Shown: positions 1 through 12,898, numbered from the stretch's first letter. The stretch: DNA of 64,000 nt from Cryphonectria parasitica EP155 (GCF_011745365.1 NW_024468909.1:3596001-3660000), one strand, 5' to 3'. Numbers and translations: made by a program. The notes: generated from the sequence alone by a model not told the origin.

Positions 1-559
1 CCGAGGCGTTCTGGTATCCACCAGCATACTGCTGCTCGGCGACTCGGAAGGTGTCGACCGTCGCGATGGTCATGGACACGGCAACAAAAGTAGCGGCCAT
101 CTTCTGCAGCCAGGGACGGCCTCCGATATTCTGGCCGCCTGTCCCACCACTCGTGAAGCCCCCCCTTCCGAGCACGACCACACCGCCGTCAAGAAACGAT
201 CGTGGCGTGATGAGCAACATGATAACCAGCGTGTACGCGATAACGGTGGTCGCGGCGAGGGCATAGCATTGAGGAAAGGTCGAGGCGTAAAAAGGATCTC
301 GAACCTCAAAGGCTGAGGTGCTGTCGCTGGCCTTCTCTTGGACTTCTAATATGCCCGTGTTGGCAACGGCGACAGGTAGTGATGATTGGGTGCATTCTGG
401 GGTGAAGACGGCAGCCTGGGTAAGGGTGATGGTGCCTCTCCCCGCGATGTCGAGTACACCTCCTGCTGGCAGGCTGACAGCCGAACAATCAGATGCCAGC
501 GATGATGCTGCCGCCGCCGCCGACGTAACAGACGCCAGGATGAACAGACGCAGGTCCAT
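1..559 (-). CDS. palH: PalH/Rim21 ambient-pH sensor, N-terminal part
   Basis: This is the 5' end of a gene running off the left edge; 186 codons are visible with no stop or intron. The ATG is at 559-557. The product starts with a signal peptide (hydrophobic residues about 5-20, Ala-rich), then an extracellular segment with two cysteines (after the signal peptide and in a PECTQS context), then a first membrane span (CYALAATTVIAYTLVIMLLI). The stretch after it, with TPRSFLDGGVVVLG, IGGRPWLQK and DTFRVAEQQY, is what I recognise as the conserved PalH core. PalH is a seven-span plasma-membrane protein that senses alkaline pH and, with arrestin-like PalF, signals through ESCRT components to activate the transcription factor PacC. 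The rest of the membrane domain and the cytoplasmic tail lie outside the window. Family assignment is from remembered sequence, not alignment. Confidence 0.88.
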   Translation of the reverse strand, partial: MDLRLFILASVTSAAAAASSLASDCSAVSLPAGGVLDIAGRGTITLTQAAVFTPECTQSSLPVAVANTGILEVQEKASDSTSAFEVRDPFYASTFPQCYALAATTVIAYTLVIMLLITPRSFLDGGVVVLGRGGFTSGGTGGQNIGGRPWLQKMAATFVAVSMTIATVDTFRVAEQQYAGGYQNAS

Positions 560-3161
560 GGCTGGCAACGGGTCCCGGGCGGGTCGCGGCCAGCCGCTGG
601 CAGAATCTCTACTGGGCAATCGCCTCCGGCAAAACAAAAATATTGCCTACCTCGGACACGCCATCCGTGAGGGCTTTCCCAGCTGATGATGCGGCCAATC
701 GCGGCGGGAATGGAAATGATTGAGACGGAGTGATGTCGGTGATCGTGGGTATAATCGTTGTCGTCGGTCTTCGTTGTCGTACAGGTTGTCAGTATCGTCG
801 GGTTCGTCACTGTGCCACCTCGCCCATGCAGCAAAAACGCTCGTGACCTCTGGCGCTGAGCTTTTCTTCTTCTCTTCTTTTTCCCCTTCTCCTGATCTCG
901 TCTCTTGATCCACAAAAGTCGTCGTCTCCAATCACAAGAGTTTGCGCGCGATGTCGGAGCGTCGGTCGGATATTGTCAATTGTCCAAAGGAGAGGATTGA
1001 GGCGGATGTGTCCTGCAACACGGGAGGAGGGATGAATGAGGGAAAGGGCTGGGCGCCGAGAAAATCCGGGGTGTGTGCAGTCGAGGGATGATCGGGAGAG
1101 ATGGGCGGGATGCAAGAGTGTTGTGCGTTAGAAAGTAAAGTGACGCTGGAGACAAGGAACGAGGATGAGGACGAGTCAAGGGGAACCGGGTATCTCTGGA
1201 CAAAAGTGCCTGGCCGGATCTGTATCTGTCTGTCTCGAAAGCGTTTTACCCTTGGGAGGTATTTGGAGTCGGGGCTCAGACCGGGAGCAGCCAAGGAGAG
1301 AGTGAGGGACAGAGAAGAGACATGGAGACTTGGGCGGACTCGGCCTGGAGATGACAGAGCGGCAGTGGGGCTCAGGACTGGCTGGGGGACGTGGAAAAGA
1401 TGAAGACTCTGGTACATGGTGTAAGACGGCAGGGACGGGCGATTAAGGGATGAGGCAAGGCAGGCAGGCACTGTGCGCATTGTCCAACTAACCCTTTTCC
1501 TCTCTCTCTCTCGTCTACATACTATCGTATGTCCCTCCTGCCATTTTGACAAGCAGCCCACCCCCCTCTCGCCCAACCAGACCCCTCAACGCCCTCCTCC
1601 CCCTTATCCACCTGGAGACGTATGCGCCCCACCATCCCAGCCAGAAGTAGAATGGGCGCTGAATGGCTGGTAGTCTCACATGCTCACAACGTCTGAGGAG
1701 AGCAGAGACTCCGCAAGAATCTATCTCTTCCAGCGCCGAGGTTCTTTGACCGTCGTACAGAATTCTATCTTGCAACATGGAACGAAAAGTAGTGCATCGT
1801 AGTCGCCGAACAAGTCAATGTATGTTGGGCCGTTTGACGAATTGAGACACTAGGTTGTAGGCTGTAACGGCTTCTGCGTGGGGGCTACCACAGAGTTGGG
1901 ATGGGCCCGGCGCTCAGGCTTATAAGGGAACTAGGGCGAGAACTGGAAGAGCCCAAATCCGTGCCCTGTACCTTACCAGAACAGTACATCAAACCGCTGT
2001 GCCAGCGCTGGTGCTGGGCCAGAGCACAGTTAGCGCCTCAGCCTGTTCACACGGTTGTGCGTGTGTTTCTTGCTTTCCAAATAAGGTTTATCTCGTGGCG
2101 ATGCACATATGTGGGTGGCATTCAGGTGCATAGCCAGCCCGCTCCTCATGTCGTACAGATCATGTCGTCTCATTTATGACAGATTACCACTAATGCTGCC
2201 GGCAAAGGTTAAAGAAGAAGAATGTTGCTCCAATGACCTTCACAGACAGGCGAGTGCCAAAATGGCTCTGAGTTAACAGGCGTTCTGAATACGAGAGTGA
2301 AAAGCCAGGGAAAAGAGAGAAGGAAAGAAAAAGGACTATCGCGCCGTGCGGACCGCATACATAGTACGCACTTTAGTAGTGTGCATTCAAGAACCAGTCC
2401 AAGTTCAGATTTCCCCGTGGGGCGCAGTTTCTGCATATTCCCTTCCTACTTTGGTATGGACGATGATCGAGACGTAGTGGCGCGCGTTGGTTCTGGCCAT
2501 CCTCTTCCGCTTGGCAGTGCGGAGGGACATGCCGACCCGACACCTCGCAGCCCCCATCCGAGGGCTCTCTCCACAAGCTGTTGCTGCTGCTGATGGTGAT
2601 CATGAAGGGTGGTCCCTCGTGTCGAAGGGGGGCGATTGACTTGGCGAGACATTCCATTCTGCTGCTGGTTGGGCTTCTCAGGGATTACACAGAGCCCGAA
2701 TCATGGCCATCACAACCCACAGCCACAAAAACACGTTCGTCACGTCTAAAGGCTCTTGCGCTCTGTTCCAGAAAAATAAAAAATAAAAATCAATATCACA
2801 CGGCAATCTAAATTTCGACCAAGCTTGCTCAGGGCATGCCCGCCTCGCCGGAAGCCTAAGGGCCCTGTGGGTTGCAGCCAGAAAAAGCCCGTCGATGCAA
2901 GATCGGCCCACTAGCCCAAAACCTTAATCTTCCTCCCGGGATAGACAAAATCCGGACCTCTTGGCCCCTGGGTATGCGGTACGTACTATGCTGTACCGTA
3001 CCACACGTACTACTCGACTGGATTATGCCGCATGATCTGCCTGGAGCGCACCACACTATGGTGCTATCACAGTTAGTAAGAATGTACCATAGAATTCACA
3101 GTACTCTGGTACCATCCCCTTTAGCTCCCCGGCTCTCGACGCTCCACCTCCGGATCAGCAT

Positions 3162-3177
3162 GCGCGCGCGCGCGCGC
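3162..3177. repeat. (GC)8 dinucleotide run
   Basis: An unbroken alternating GC run of 16 bases in noncoding DNA. Alternating purine-pyrimidine GC is the classic Z-DNA-forming sequence; no function can be read from it. Confidence 0.9.
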
Positions 3178-4033
3178 TGTGTCTGCTTTAATCTCCAGAA
3201 CTCGACGCATGAATGCCTCATATCTTCCTTCCTGGTCACTGAAAAAGGAGGTCAGGTTTTAGTTATTGCGATTTCTGTCACTGATCTCGTCTTTGGGCGA
3301 TGGTCCTGTTACCAAGCACAAAGATAATGATTCAAAAGAATCCAGAGAAGAAGGATTCAGCCAAGCACCGTTGACCAAAGCTGACAGCGCACATCTCCCG
3401 CTTATGCATTGTGCCACGTTTCTATCCTCGTCACCTTGGCAGCGCTTGCGGAGAGGATGTCAACCAGCAGGGTCTTTCTCCTACCTTGTTTCTTGGCAGC
3501 CCACCGAACAAGCTTCTCTCAGGCCTACAGGCGGGAGTCCGGGCCTTTGGATAAAGGTGTTCAGTCGCGTGCCTCAACAAAAGGATCCGACTGCTGGAAG
3601 CTCAGGCCTTTCAAGAGCGCCAACATGCTGCAGCGCCGAAGGAAAACTGGACCCCCTGTTAGACCAGAGCACATTGATTTCCATCAGCTCCGAGAGACTC
3701 TCTCGATTTGGTGTCATCGTCATCAGCCTCTCTGACTTGGACGAGGGATTTCCCCCATCGAGGGAAACGCCATCACTCAAGTGAAGTGATTGGGCGTTGC
3801 AGCCGCATAATGAGGAACCAGCTGCTGTCTACAAAGTCACAGCGTCGAGAGGAGATTCGGAAAGCCTTATGTACTGCCGTGTTGAGAAAATCGGATTGGG
3901 ACCGTCTTACCAATGGTTTGTTGGATGTTCAGCCCCGAATGAGTGATCTCGAAGCATAACTGATGCTGCTCAGGTGGCACCGATGAGGCTGGGGGAGGAG
4001 AGCTAGAGGCTCGTCTCATGTCATTGTCATATG

Positions 4034-4048
4034 CCCCCCCCCCCCCCC
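4034..4048. repeat. C15 homopolymer
   Basis: Fifteen consecutive C in intergenic DNA, one of about eleven C or G runs of ten or more in the window. Confidence 0.9.
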
Positions 4049-5821
4049 ACCGATATCATGATTGCGTTGCCCGCGACGGATTCCTCGGCATTGGGGCCAT
4101 GAGAAATGGGAGAAGAATTGTGCAAGGAATCTGAATATTCAAAAGATACCTTTTGCAATCTTCATCATCAGCTCAAAAACCCGCACGAGGGAAGAAGTTA
4201 CCGCAGGCCCCTAGACCAGGCGAGTAACCTCGCAATCACCACCTGGCGGAGTATTCATATTGCGAAGCTCTCATCTGTTTCAGCCTCAGCGTAAGGCTCA
4301 GAGGCTACTTGACGTTTCTCCCCTCCTCTCCTTCTATCGTTCATACACATCACTATCATGCTGTTGCCAAAAGTTTTCGATCAGCATGTATAAAGCTCCT
4401 CGCGTACCGGCAGTGAGAGCTGGGCCACTTTACTTGTGTGTCTACTAGGATTTGTTCACGAACTGGGAAGTGGAACAGGAGAGAGCGACGCACAGTCGTC
4501 ACATAATCTCCTTGCGGGATGATGGAAGGGCAAAGTAGCACTGGAGATCTTTGCGGCTTACCCAGCGCCAGGAATTCATGGGGTATGCGCCGAGTAGCAT
4601 CATCACGCACGGAGGTAACGATGAGGAACTGGATTCTTGAATACGCCCTCGACATGGTATGCGCTCGTCGACTCCATCTAGCACGACCACCGTGCCGTGA
4701 TCAGGAACTTTGGTCTACAATTCGGCGGCAAAAGCTGTAGGTCATCCCTGCAGACAAATATGCACCGCCAAGAGAGTCTTCTGAGATCACAGATAACTCA
4801 CACCGAGGCTATGAGGCTACAAGAGTGCTGCAGGAGCGGAAATTAGAGTTAGGCCTCATGAAGGTTAAGCTCTGATAGGACCCTATGCAGGTTGAGATCA
4901 GCACTGTCACTAGACATCCCTGAAGCAATGAGAATGCCGCTCGAGTTCGTCGACGGTCAAGGACGTGGTACCGGGCCAAGTAAGTTTCCAGCAGCCGCCT
5001 CGCAAGAGAAACGTGGCAAATTGCTCCCTGCACCACGCGGCCGTCTGGTAGCACATGAGCACCGTCAGACTTGTACTGGTTAGAGCAAAGTGCCCTTGTC
5101 GGAATCAACAATATGAAAGGTTGGTTACCTCCTTCTAGGTACGGCCGGCAGCCGCAGAACACGGTCTCGGACGTTGACACTCTCGTCTCCCTGGAGCAAG
5201 CATTGAGCTTGCAGAGCAGCCGCCTAAGGCTTCGGCGCCCGGCAGCCCTCTCTTTTTCTAGTTACGACATGAGGACCATGAAATGCCATAAATGGATATG
5301 AAAGACGGTGACCCCTTCGAGACTGGTCAACGAGCCTCAGGGTCCTGTTATTGTATAATTTTCACGCCTTACAGTATATTGTTGGGGAGGAGTCTGAGAG
5401 TACATCTACCAAGATGAAGGGTTAGATTTTAGTTATTAGAAGATCAACTTCACGGCCTTTTTGTGTAGCTGTGGTGGGCGTGGAACATCGCAGCCTGGTA
5501 GGACGCCGGTGGAACCTTTACTGGGTGGCGGTAACTGCCTTGGTCAGGTCAAGCTGCTCCTTTGAAGTCGTACACACTAGCTCAAGCATATATCCCCAGC
5601 CTGCAACACACGTGGATCCGATTATAGATTGACGACGTTGGTCCCCTGCCATATGGCCAGAAGCACAGGGAATTTCAAACTCTAAAGAAATCATCAGGCA
5701 GAAGCGGGGCACCTTTCGAAAGATCTTCACTCCTGACAACGAGCAGCATCTGCACCTGCATGCAGCCCTGTGGACTCCCGCGTGTCTCGACGCACTTGGA
5801 GGTGGGCTCACATGTTCCTTG

Positions 5822-5835
5822 CCCCCCCCCCCCCC
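5822..5835. repeat. C14 homopolymer
   Basis: Fourteen consecutive C in intergenic DNA, following a TTCCTTG stretch and followed by TCGCTCTCC, so part of a longer pyrimidine-rich patch. Confidence 0.9.
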
Positions 5836-7463
5836 TCGCTCTCCAAAAAGACGATCGCCTGCAGTGCCGTGCCATGTCACTGCCCAGGGGGCAGCAGAAA
5901 AAGAAAAAGCAGGCCCAAGGAGGGAAAGAAGGACAATCTGCGCGGGCTAGGGTAGATCTCCTGCGGGCTCCACCCAATAAGCAGAGCTTGGATGGATTGA
6001 TTGTTTCAAGACGGAGCAAGCCAGGCACCCCAAGGGAAAAAGGGGAGCCCCGGAAGCCAGAGAACGACGTGCCGGCCGCGCCCCCACCCAGGTCTGGCGT
6101 GAAATCGAGGGGCCAGTGTCTCTGGAATTGCATGCATGCAGTGCTGCAAATTGGCAATCTGTTCCTGATCGGTACAATACTGCTTTTTTCGGCCCTCGCG
6201 TGGACGTAGCCGTGGTCTCTCTGCCCTTGGTGGCCCTGCGCCCGCAGCTTTGTCGGAGCTTCACAGATCGAAATGTGGCACGCGCACGCCTTCTGGACCA
6301 TCTGTCTCATGGGGGGCCAAGGCATGCCGTTGTGCCTACGTAGTACGACGACGCCGTTGGCTGGTTCTGCCCTGGGCCCTTGAGGGTTGCATAGGCTCTT
6401 TTTCTTTCTTTCTGTCAGTCATGCACATAGGCTTCTTGTGGCCCATGTTTCTCGGAGAACTTGTCTCTGTATTACAAGGTTCTGCTTCACCGCAGGTCCT
6501 GTGCGTTGTTGTGCGCAACGTTGACTCTCTGCTGGTCCGTAGATGTAGGAGAGGAGCAAAATGATGGTATTTGTTTCTTCTTTCCTTTCCGGTGCCATCG
6601 TGGTTGATGATTCGAGTCCTGGCCGTTGGTGTGTAGGGCTGGGTGAGTGGGTTGAGAAAGTACTATGGTACTTGATTAGGCAGATGGGCTAAGTGGGCAG
6701 CCCTGGCAGGGTTAGTACAGTAGAGGAGGGTGTTTCCCCTGCAGAACTCCCCATCCGCTCCACTCCCGCCTGGGCACTACGCACCCTGTTCCTAGCTGCA
6801 CCTCTTTCCCCCTGCAGCCCAAAAACGCAACGAGGTGTCCGTCATTTGGTCATTTTCAGGTTTTGTCGAAACACCGAGGACTATTCATCTTTGGGTCTGA
6901 GCAAAAACAGGAAGAAGAAGACAGGAAACCTCCAAAGCAAAGACACTTTGCACAGCTGCGGCCTCTATTCATCATCTTCTTCATCACCACAGAATTGGTC
7001 GATCACGATATCTTTACGTTTCAAGACGCGGGGGCTGAATTATTCATGCAGTCGGTTGCGTGTCTTTGCTTGGACTGGTTGATTAGCTAGTGGACCAAAT
7101 TAGACCTGTCCCAAGGCGGGTTGGATTGGATCTCTGGGTCTAAACCCACCGTGGGAGGCGTGATGAGGAGGCCTGGGCACTCTGGGGTCGTTCTGTCTTT
7201 TTGAACTCCGAAACCACCTTTTCAGCTTTCCTGCGTCCAGGAACACAAGACAGACACTCAACAGATATTCCCGACAAAATAAACCTTCGCCTCTTTTCTC
7301 TTTCCTAGGAGGCCTGAGGCTGCCATCCATTTCCTTGTTTCTCATCCCCACGCCAAAGAAAAAGTTAACTCGAGATCTGCGCCAACATCTGTGGGCTGTG
7401 TCGTCCTGCAGCCTCTCCCTCTTACCAGTTCTCGTGCCCGAAATTCCCCTGACGTTACGGACT

Positions 7464-7493
7464 GCGAACATCAGCGAACATCAGCGAACATCA
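7464..7493. repeat. Three tandem GCGAACATCA units
   Basis: Three head-to-tail copies of a 10-bp unit, ending about 110 bp before the proposed start of the Tea4-type gene at 7606. They probably lie in its leader or core promoter. The one-turn spacing would place each unit on the same helix face. Confidence 0.85.
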
Positions 7494-7605
7494 TCATAAC
7501 ACCCGCCCGCATCGCCATCGAGCCCACCCCTCTTCTTACTTGGCTCATTGCTGATATTCAATTGATGCTGTCGCTGGCTCTGGGCTGGCATCCCCTCACT
7601 TCATC

Positions 7606-10600
7606 ATGACGAGACCCGGAATAGTTCGCGCTGGTATGTACATCCTACCCTGCCCACCCTGTTCATGTTATGCTGCCGCCCGCCCTTCCTGATCCTCCCA
7701 CTTGAATCCTATTGTGCATAACTTTGCCTTGGGTCCCCTCCTTCCGGGGCCTCGTGTTTGTGCATCAGAGAGCTGTCTCGTTTCTCAGCACTACGCCCTA
7801 CTACGGAACGGCCCATGCGGCGGCCCTGATGCCTTGCACCCTCACGTTTCGTCCCCTTTGACAGCCGCTGACTGTTTTCTCATCTCCTGTCGATCAGATA
7901 CGATCGATCTGCAAAATCACAACACTCCTTCGGCGCAGAACCACACTACTCGACCCGGCCCCTTACAAACGAAACAGTTGTCGAACAGCGCGAACACTGG
8001 CGCCTTTGCGCCCCACCAGGCCGAGACCCTGCGAGAAGTCGCCGCCGAGACAGCAGAGGAGGAGGCTAAAAGCCCACGGATCTCCTGGGCCAACGGTGGT
8101 GGCGGCGAGGCTGGTGACCTACAACAATACGCCGAAGACCTTGCAGCAGGTGTCACTAGCTCTCTAGCCGGCGGGCATCTCAACGGCGGCAGTGACAGCG
8201 ACATGGCGGCACAGGATAACCTGGCCGTCGCGCAGAACGGGGGCCTGGTGTCCCAAGACAACACGGACGATGGCGACATGGACGGAGATGAGGGAGATCT
8301 GGACGACGACATGATGGACAAGATATCGAGCTCGCCCTCGATCGACGATGGTGGGTCCATTTGTCAACTTCCGACACTCCGCGATATTCAGACGGACGCT
8401 TCGCCGTGTAGTTCTCCGGCGTCCGTGTGCTTCAGCGAGGCGAGGTCTTCTTCTCCATACCTCGAACCTCCTGACTACTTACCCCTACAACAGGCCTCTC
8501 AGCAGCATGCGATCAAGGCTCCAGCTGCGAGCCCTCCTTCTTGTCATCATCATCATCTTCTTCTTCCCCCCGGAGCAGTGCCCGGGTATCTCGACGGTCA
8601 ATCAAGCGACGATGGAACTGGGCAGGTGATCGCAACAGGAGAGAAACAGGCCATTGTGCCTAGGGAATGCCTGAAAAACTTCAGTCAAGACTCAATGGAA
8701 GGCAGTGCTGCCACAGAACCGAGACCATCGGTCAGTGGCATCACGGATGAGGACGAGTCTGAAGGATTCTGCAAAGTTCAAGCAGTGAGGGTCAAAGATG
8801 AAGCCATAAGCGGGATGGAAGACGAAGATTTCGACATCGATGGCTTGATAATTCCGTACGAGGACTCACCCGACGAAGATGATGATGATGACGATCTTTT
8901 CCTTCAGTTCACAGACCCTAGATTTATCGACTCCGGGTGGGGAGGTGAAAGCTTACATGACACAGAGGATATCGATTTCGAGCTCGTCTACGCTCTACAC
9001 ACCTTCATAGCGACCGTCGAGGGCCAAGCGAACGCAACAAAGGGCGATGCCATGGTTCTGCTTGATGACAGCAACAGTTACTGGTGGCTTGTTCGAGTTG
9101 TCAAGGATAGTAGTATAGGTGAGATGACCTTAACAACGACAGTGGAGCCCGAGAACCACCTGCTGATGCGATATTTTCCTTCCGTCTCCCCCAGGCTATT
9201 TGCCGGCTGAGCACATCGAAACACCGACTGAACGACTTGCTCGTCTAAACAAGCACCGGAATATTGATGTACGTTTATCCAGAGAGCGACAACGGGGGTG
9301 GGAGACTGACTTGTGCAGCTATCGGCGACGATGCTGGGTGACCAAGCCGAAAAGGCCAAGAACCCGATCAAGACAGCGATGCGCAGGAGGAAAGCCAAGA
9401 ACGTCACATTTGCAGCTCCTACCTTCGTGGACTACTCCGATTACGACTACGACACTGAAGACGAGGAGGAAGAGAATCAGTTGATGGCGCAGCAACAGCA
9501 ACAACAGCAACAACAGCAGCAGCAGCAGCAGCAGCAGCAAACACAACAGTCCCAGCAACAAGCCTCGGCAGCCAAGCAGGCCAACGGCGATGACGGCGAA
9601 AAGGACGACGATTCAGCAAAGGTTGCGCCATTGCGTCCACGAGGTCAGCAGAAGCCCGGGCAAGCTGTCGATCCTGCCAAACCAGAAGTCGGCGAGGAAT
9701 CTCCCAATGGCTCCTCCAAGCCCGCCAGTCGGACGAGCGAAGAGATCTTCGAGACTAATGGGGTGGAAGGACCGAAGAAGAGGGCGGATGGCACTGTCCG
9801 TGACTCTTTCTTCAAGGACGACACCGTCGAGACCAAGAAGATCACCCTCACGCCAGGTCTGCTCCGCGATGATGGTGTTACGAGGGCGTCCTCTGATTCT
9901 CTCGATAAGGGGATCAAGCAGCGGCCGAGTTTCGACAAGTTGCTCGAGAAGGACTCCAAGGAGGACAAGAGGAAGGCTAAGGAAAAGAAAGAAAAAGAGA
10001 AGAAGGGTGGCTTCAGGAGCCTCTTCTCGCGCAAGGATAGGAGGAGAGGCGACGAGGATGAGGAATCTTTCGGCAAGCGTTCCATGGACGTCGGACCCGA
10101 ATTGGTAGACAGACCATCGGAGGACATCGGCGATGACATGGGCTCGGAGAAAGCCGGTATGAGCCCACAACGGAACCCAAGCAAGCTTCAGAAGCAGCAA
10201 CCACGAGTCGAGCCGTCTCTTGCGAGAAAGACCGGAGGCGCTCCGCAGGATTCTGGAGCTGGTATGGACCTCTCGACCTTCTTGAACGAAAGCAGCCTGA
10301 AGAGCGTCGCAAGCGTGCCACCTGCTTCGATGCGCATCGTCGATCCGGACGCCGATCTTTTCGAAGATGATGAGGAGGAGGAGGAGGAGGACGAGCCGAA
10401 GTCTCAGTCGTCTGCGACTGCCCGGTCAGCATCTATGGATGACTATAAACAAAACACGCCCAGACAGGCACCGACCCGCTCACAGAGTGCCGACGACCAG
10501 AAGCCTGCAAAGCCAACTGCGGCCAAGTCACGGATGCAGATTGAAGACTCGGACTCTGATGAGGGAGTGCAAGAGATTGCACACGCCCCGGCGACCAAGG

Positions 10601-11279
10601 ACAACAACAACAAGTCCTTAGACCAGCCGGAGCCGCAGCTGGGTCAGCCAGAGAGGCAGAAGGTCCAGAGACCAGTGTTGCCGGGTTCATTCCCTGATAG
10701 CTATGTCAGCATAGTGTCCACAGAGTCGACATCAACTGTCACCCCAGAAAAGTCTGGAGCTGCCAGCCAGTCAAGAGAGCGGCTGTCCGAGTCACCCGTT
10801 GAGGTCTCACCCATCACACCCACGGAGAGCCAGCCCCCGCCCCTCACAGGCGATACCTCAAGCCAGGAGCATTCGTCGCCCGTGTCTTCGCCGTCGCCCG
10901 AATTGATCGACCGAGATGAAGCCGTGGGCGTGCACCGCAACCAAGATTCGATTACCACTTCGACATCTACGACCACCATCTCGGCGTGGAACGACACGAG
11001 CTTGCGGGCCTTCTTCGACTCAGGCGCCGACATCCGAGACCTCCTTGTCGTTGTCTATGATAAAAATGATGTCGAGCCTGTCGGGTCTGACCATCCTGTT
11101 GCGGGTGCTCTTTTCAAGGAGCAGAATGCCAAGTTGGCAGAGATTACAACTGTAAGTCACACAACCACAGTGAAGGAGGCAGGTGCCAAGGCAAAACGCT
11201 AATTCACATACTGTAGCAACTTGATAATATGCTTGGTGACTGGCTTGCCCGCAAGCAACGGTTACGAGGCACTGTCTAA
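7606..11279 (+). CDS. tea4: Tea4/Bud14-family SH3 polarity protein (TeaC-like)
   Basis: Five exons: 7606-7633, 7898-9118, 9195-9268, 9319-11151, 11217-11279; 1072 aa. Exon 1 encodes only nine residues and is joined through a GTATGT donor and a CTGAC...CAG acceptor, giving a start MTRPGIVRADTIDLQ; this small first exon is the least certain part. An acidic stretch (EDEDFDIDG...DEDDDDDD) precedes an SH3 domain at about residues 371-425 (ALHTF, the WW pair, ending YLPAEHIE), followed directly by ETPTERLARLNKHRNID, the signature shared with yeast Bud14 and fission-yeast Tea4. A KNVTF motif at 468-472 fits the PP1-docking RVxF consensus, then come a 17-glutamine run and a long low-complexity tail. 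Tea4/Bud14 proteins bring protein phosphatase 1 to cell tips and act with formins and Tea1 in polarity. Product identity is strong; phosphatase binding is inferred from the motif. Confidence 0.86.
9490..9540 (+). repeat. Polyglutamine tract (17 CAG/CAA codons)
   Basis: A coding CAG/CAA run in exon 4 of the Tea4-type gene, extended by Q-rich residues to about 9570. Mixed codons at the start and pure CAG at the end suggest recent slippage in the second half. Confidence 0.95.
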
Positions 11280-12898
11280 GGCATTTCCCGTCTAGACACT
11301 TTAGTAAAGATACCCCTCCCACCCCTTCACAAGTTTTCTTTTTTTTTCTCTCCCCTTTTTCTTTCGACACTCCATGTCCTTCAACATGACAAAAAATTCT
11401 TCGTTAGAAGACACTCGCCGTCTTCAAATCTTTCTAGACCGACTATCGAACGAAACATCTACGAGTGTCTCGACAACGTCGCACGTTTACGCTTGCACAT
11501 GGATCAATATAATAATGGGCCCGGCGTTCTCTGGGAATAGGCGATAGGACAGGTCAAAATCACGGACAGAATGGGATTTGACGAAAACTAAATACCAAAC
11601 AGCAACCCAGGCACATATATACCTTTTCTCTTTCCATTTGTTTAGGCTTTCCCTTCGACACGACTCAGGCATCTTCGCATATCTTTCAGTCTTCCTTTTT
11701 ATCGTCCGGGCAGTGGGGTATATAGAACAGCGAGTGGGTAGAGAGCGGGCTGCCAGGGAGCGAGTGATCGAGTGGTTGGGAAGGTGACATGAATTCTTCG
11801 GCATGCAAATGTACTTTTGCTTTGTTGTGCAGGCGGAAGAGTTTGTGCTTTTTTTTTTTTTTTTTTTTTTTTTTTTCCAATTCAAGGAGACAGGCTTGTT
11901 CGACCATGGCTCTGGAGCCTGTTGGTGTTTTATTCCTTCCTTCTTTTTGATTTTCTTTTGCACTCATCCCTGAAAAAAGAAAGAACATTAAAGATTTTGC
12001 CCCGATGCTTCTGTTGTTGCCTGCCCCTGTCGAGGCTTGTGGGGCGGTTTCCCCCTTTCGAGTTCAGCCTCGTTTTAATCTGACTTGGAATTGAATCTAC
12101 CTATTTATTCATGACGCCATTGTACTTTTCCCTCTCATTTAAATGCTACACAATCAACCAGAAGCAATAACTTGATCGCGTTCTTTGACAAAACCGGTCT
12201 GCGGTCCTCGCCTGCGGATTTGTACTTTCAGTATCCCAAAGTTCTCATTATTCCATCTCTTTCTCTGCCTGTGACCAACACACTCTTTGTTTGGTTTCTT
12301 TGGTGACGATCAGTTCGGAATTTTTTTTTTCTAAAATTTTTTTGGGTTTCTTCTGTTGTTGGTCTCGTTCTGCTCACTCGGTGATTCTGTTTGCGTCCTT
12401 CAGCACGAGAAGAGATACCTGGTCTGGCGGCAAGGGAGTTTGTTCTGCAACAATCTAATACGAACCGCGATTCTGTCGTCTTACAGAGATCTGGACAAAG
12501 CTTCAAAACTGTGAATTTTCTGCCTGATATCGCCAACGCGCTGCGTGCGGAACATACAGCAACAATCTCACACCACACCCTCCCCCGCACCAGCAGCAGA
12601 CGGCGTGGTGCAGCCCGTCAGCTAGGGCCTATTCTTCAGGGGGTGCTCGCTCCCCCGGGTGCACGCTAACCACAGAGCTTCCCCTGCCGAGCCGTGCCGG
12701 GATAGCTCCTCCAGTGCTTGCTCCTCAAACCAACACCAACCGCAAACGCCTAAACTCCGCGTCCCTCTCCGGCAAAGCCTAAAAAAAAAAAACAGCCGCT
12801 GCCCCCGTGTGTATGTGTGCGCGCATGCCAGGTGTGTGTGTGTGTGTGCCCGACTTCTAGCACACAACAACATCACAACACAAAACCACACATCCGCT
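11280..12898. other. 3' flank of the Tea4-type gene and leader of the SUS1-like gene
   Basis: No credible coding region. It holds a T28 run at 11849-11876, an A-rich run near 12780-12792, and a GT dinucleotide run at 12832-12848 about 50 bp before the next start codon. Long pyrimidine tracts from about 11.3 to 12.4 kb fit 3' UTR and promoter DNA of filamentous fungi. Confidence 0.6.
11849..11876. repeat. T28 homopolymer
   Basis: Twenty-eight consecutive T about 570 bp after the Tea4-type stop codon. It is probably not a retroposon tail: the flanking sequence shows no recognisable element and no obvious target-site duplication. Confidence 0.9.

Larger units (their letters stand above)
560..7605. 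other. Gene-poor stretch between palH and the Tea4-type gene
   Basis: Seven kilobases separating two divergent genes. The part next to 560 should be the palH leader and promoter; the part from about 6.7 kb to 7605 should be the leader of the downstream gene. Several ORFs of 100-216 codons exist (for example near 932-1576, 3266-3784 and 5675-6325), but they overlap each other on both strands, have no recognisable domain and no credible splice context, so I do not call genes. Visible features are a (GC)8 run, C15 and C14 runs and three tandem 10-mers, listed separately. I see no transposon ends or tRNA. Confidence 0.6.

Noticed and set aside
932..1576. 214-codon minus-strand ORF upstream of palH
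   Set aside because: Low-complexity Ser/Pro/Leu composition and no domain; it lies in the expected palH leader, so at most an upstream ORF.
3266..3784. 172-codon forward ORF in the palH-Tea4 gap
   Set aside because: No domain, no splice context, overlapped by other ORFs on both strands.
5675..6325. 216-codon minus-strand ORF overlapping a 149-codon forward ORF
   Set aside because: Both frames are open over the same GC-rich DNA including a C14 run; composition is Cys/Arg/Gly-rich as in chance ORFs.
11849..11876. T28 run as the tail of a retrotransposed element
   Set aside because: No element body, no target-site duplication and no reverse-transcriptase remnant next to it.
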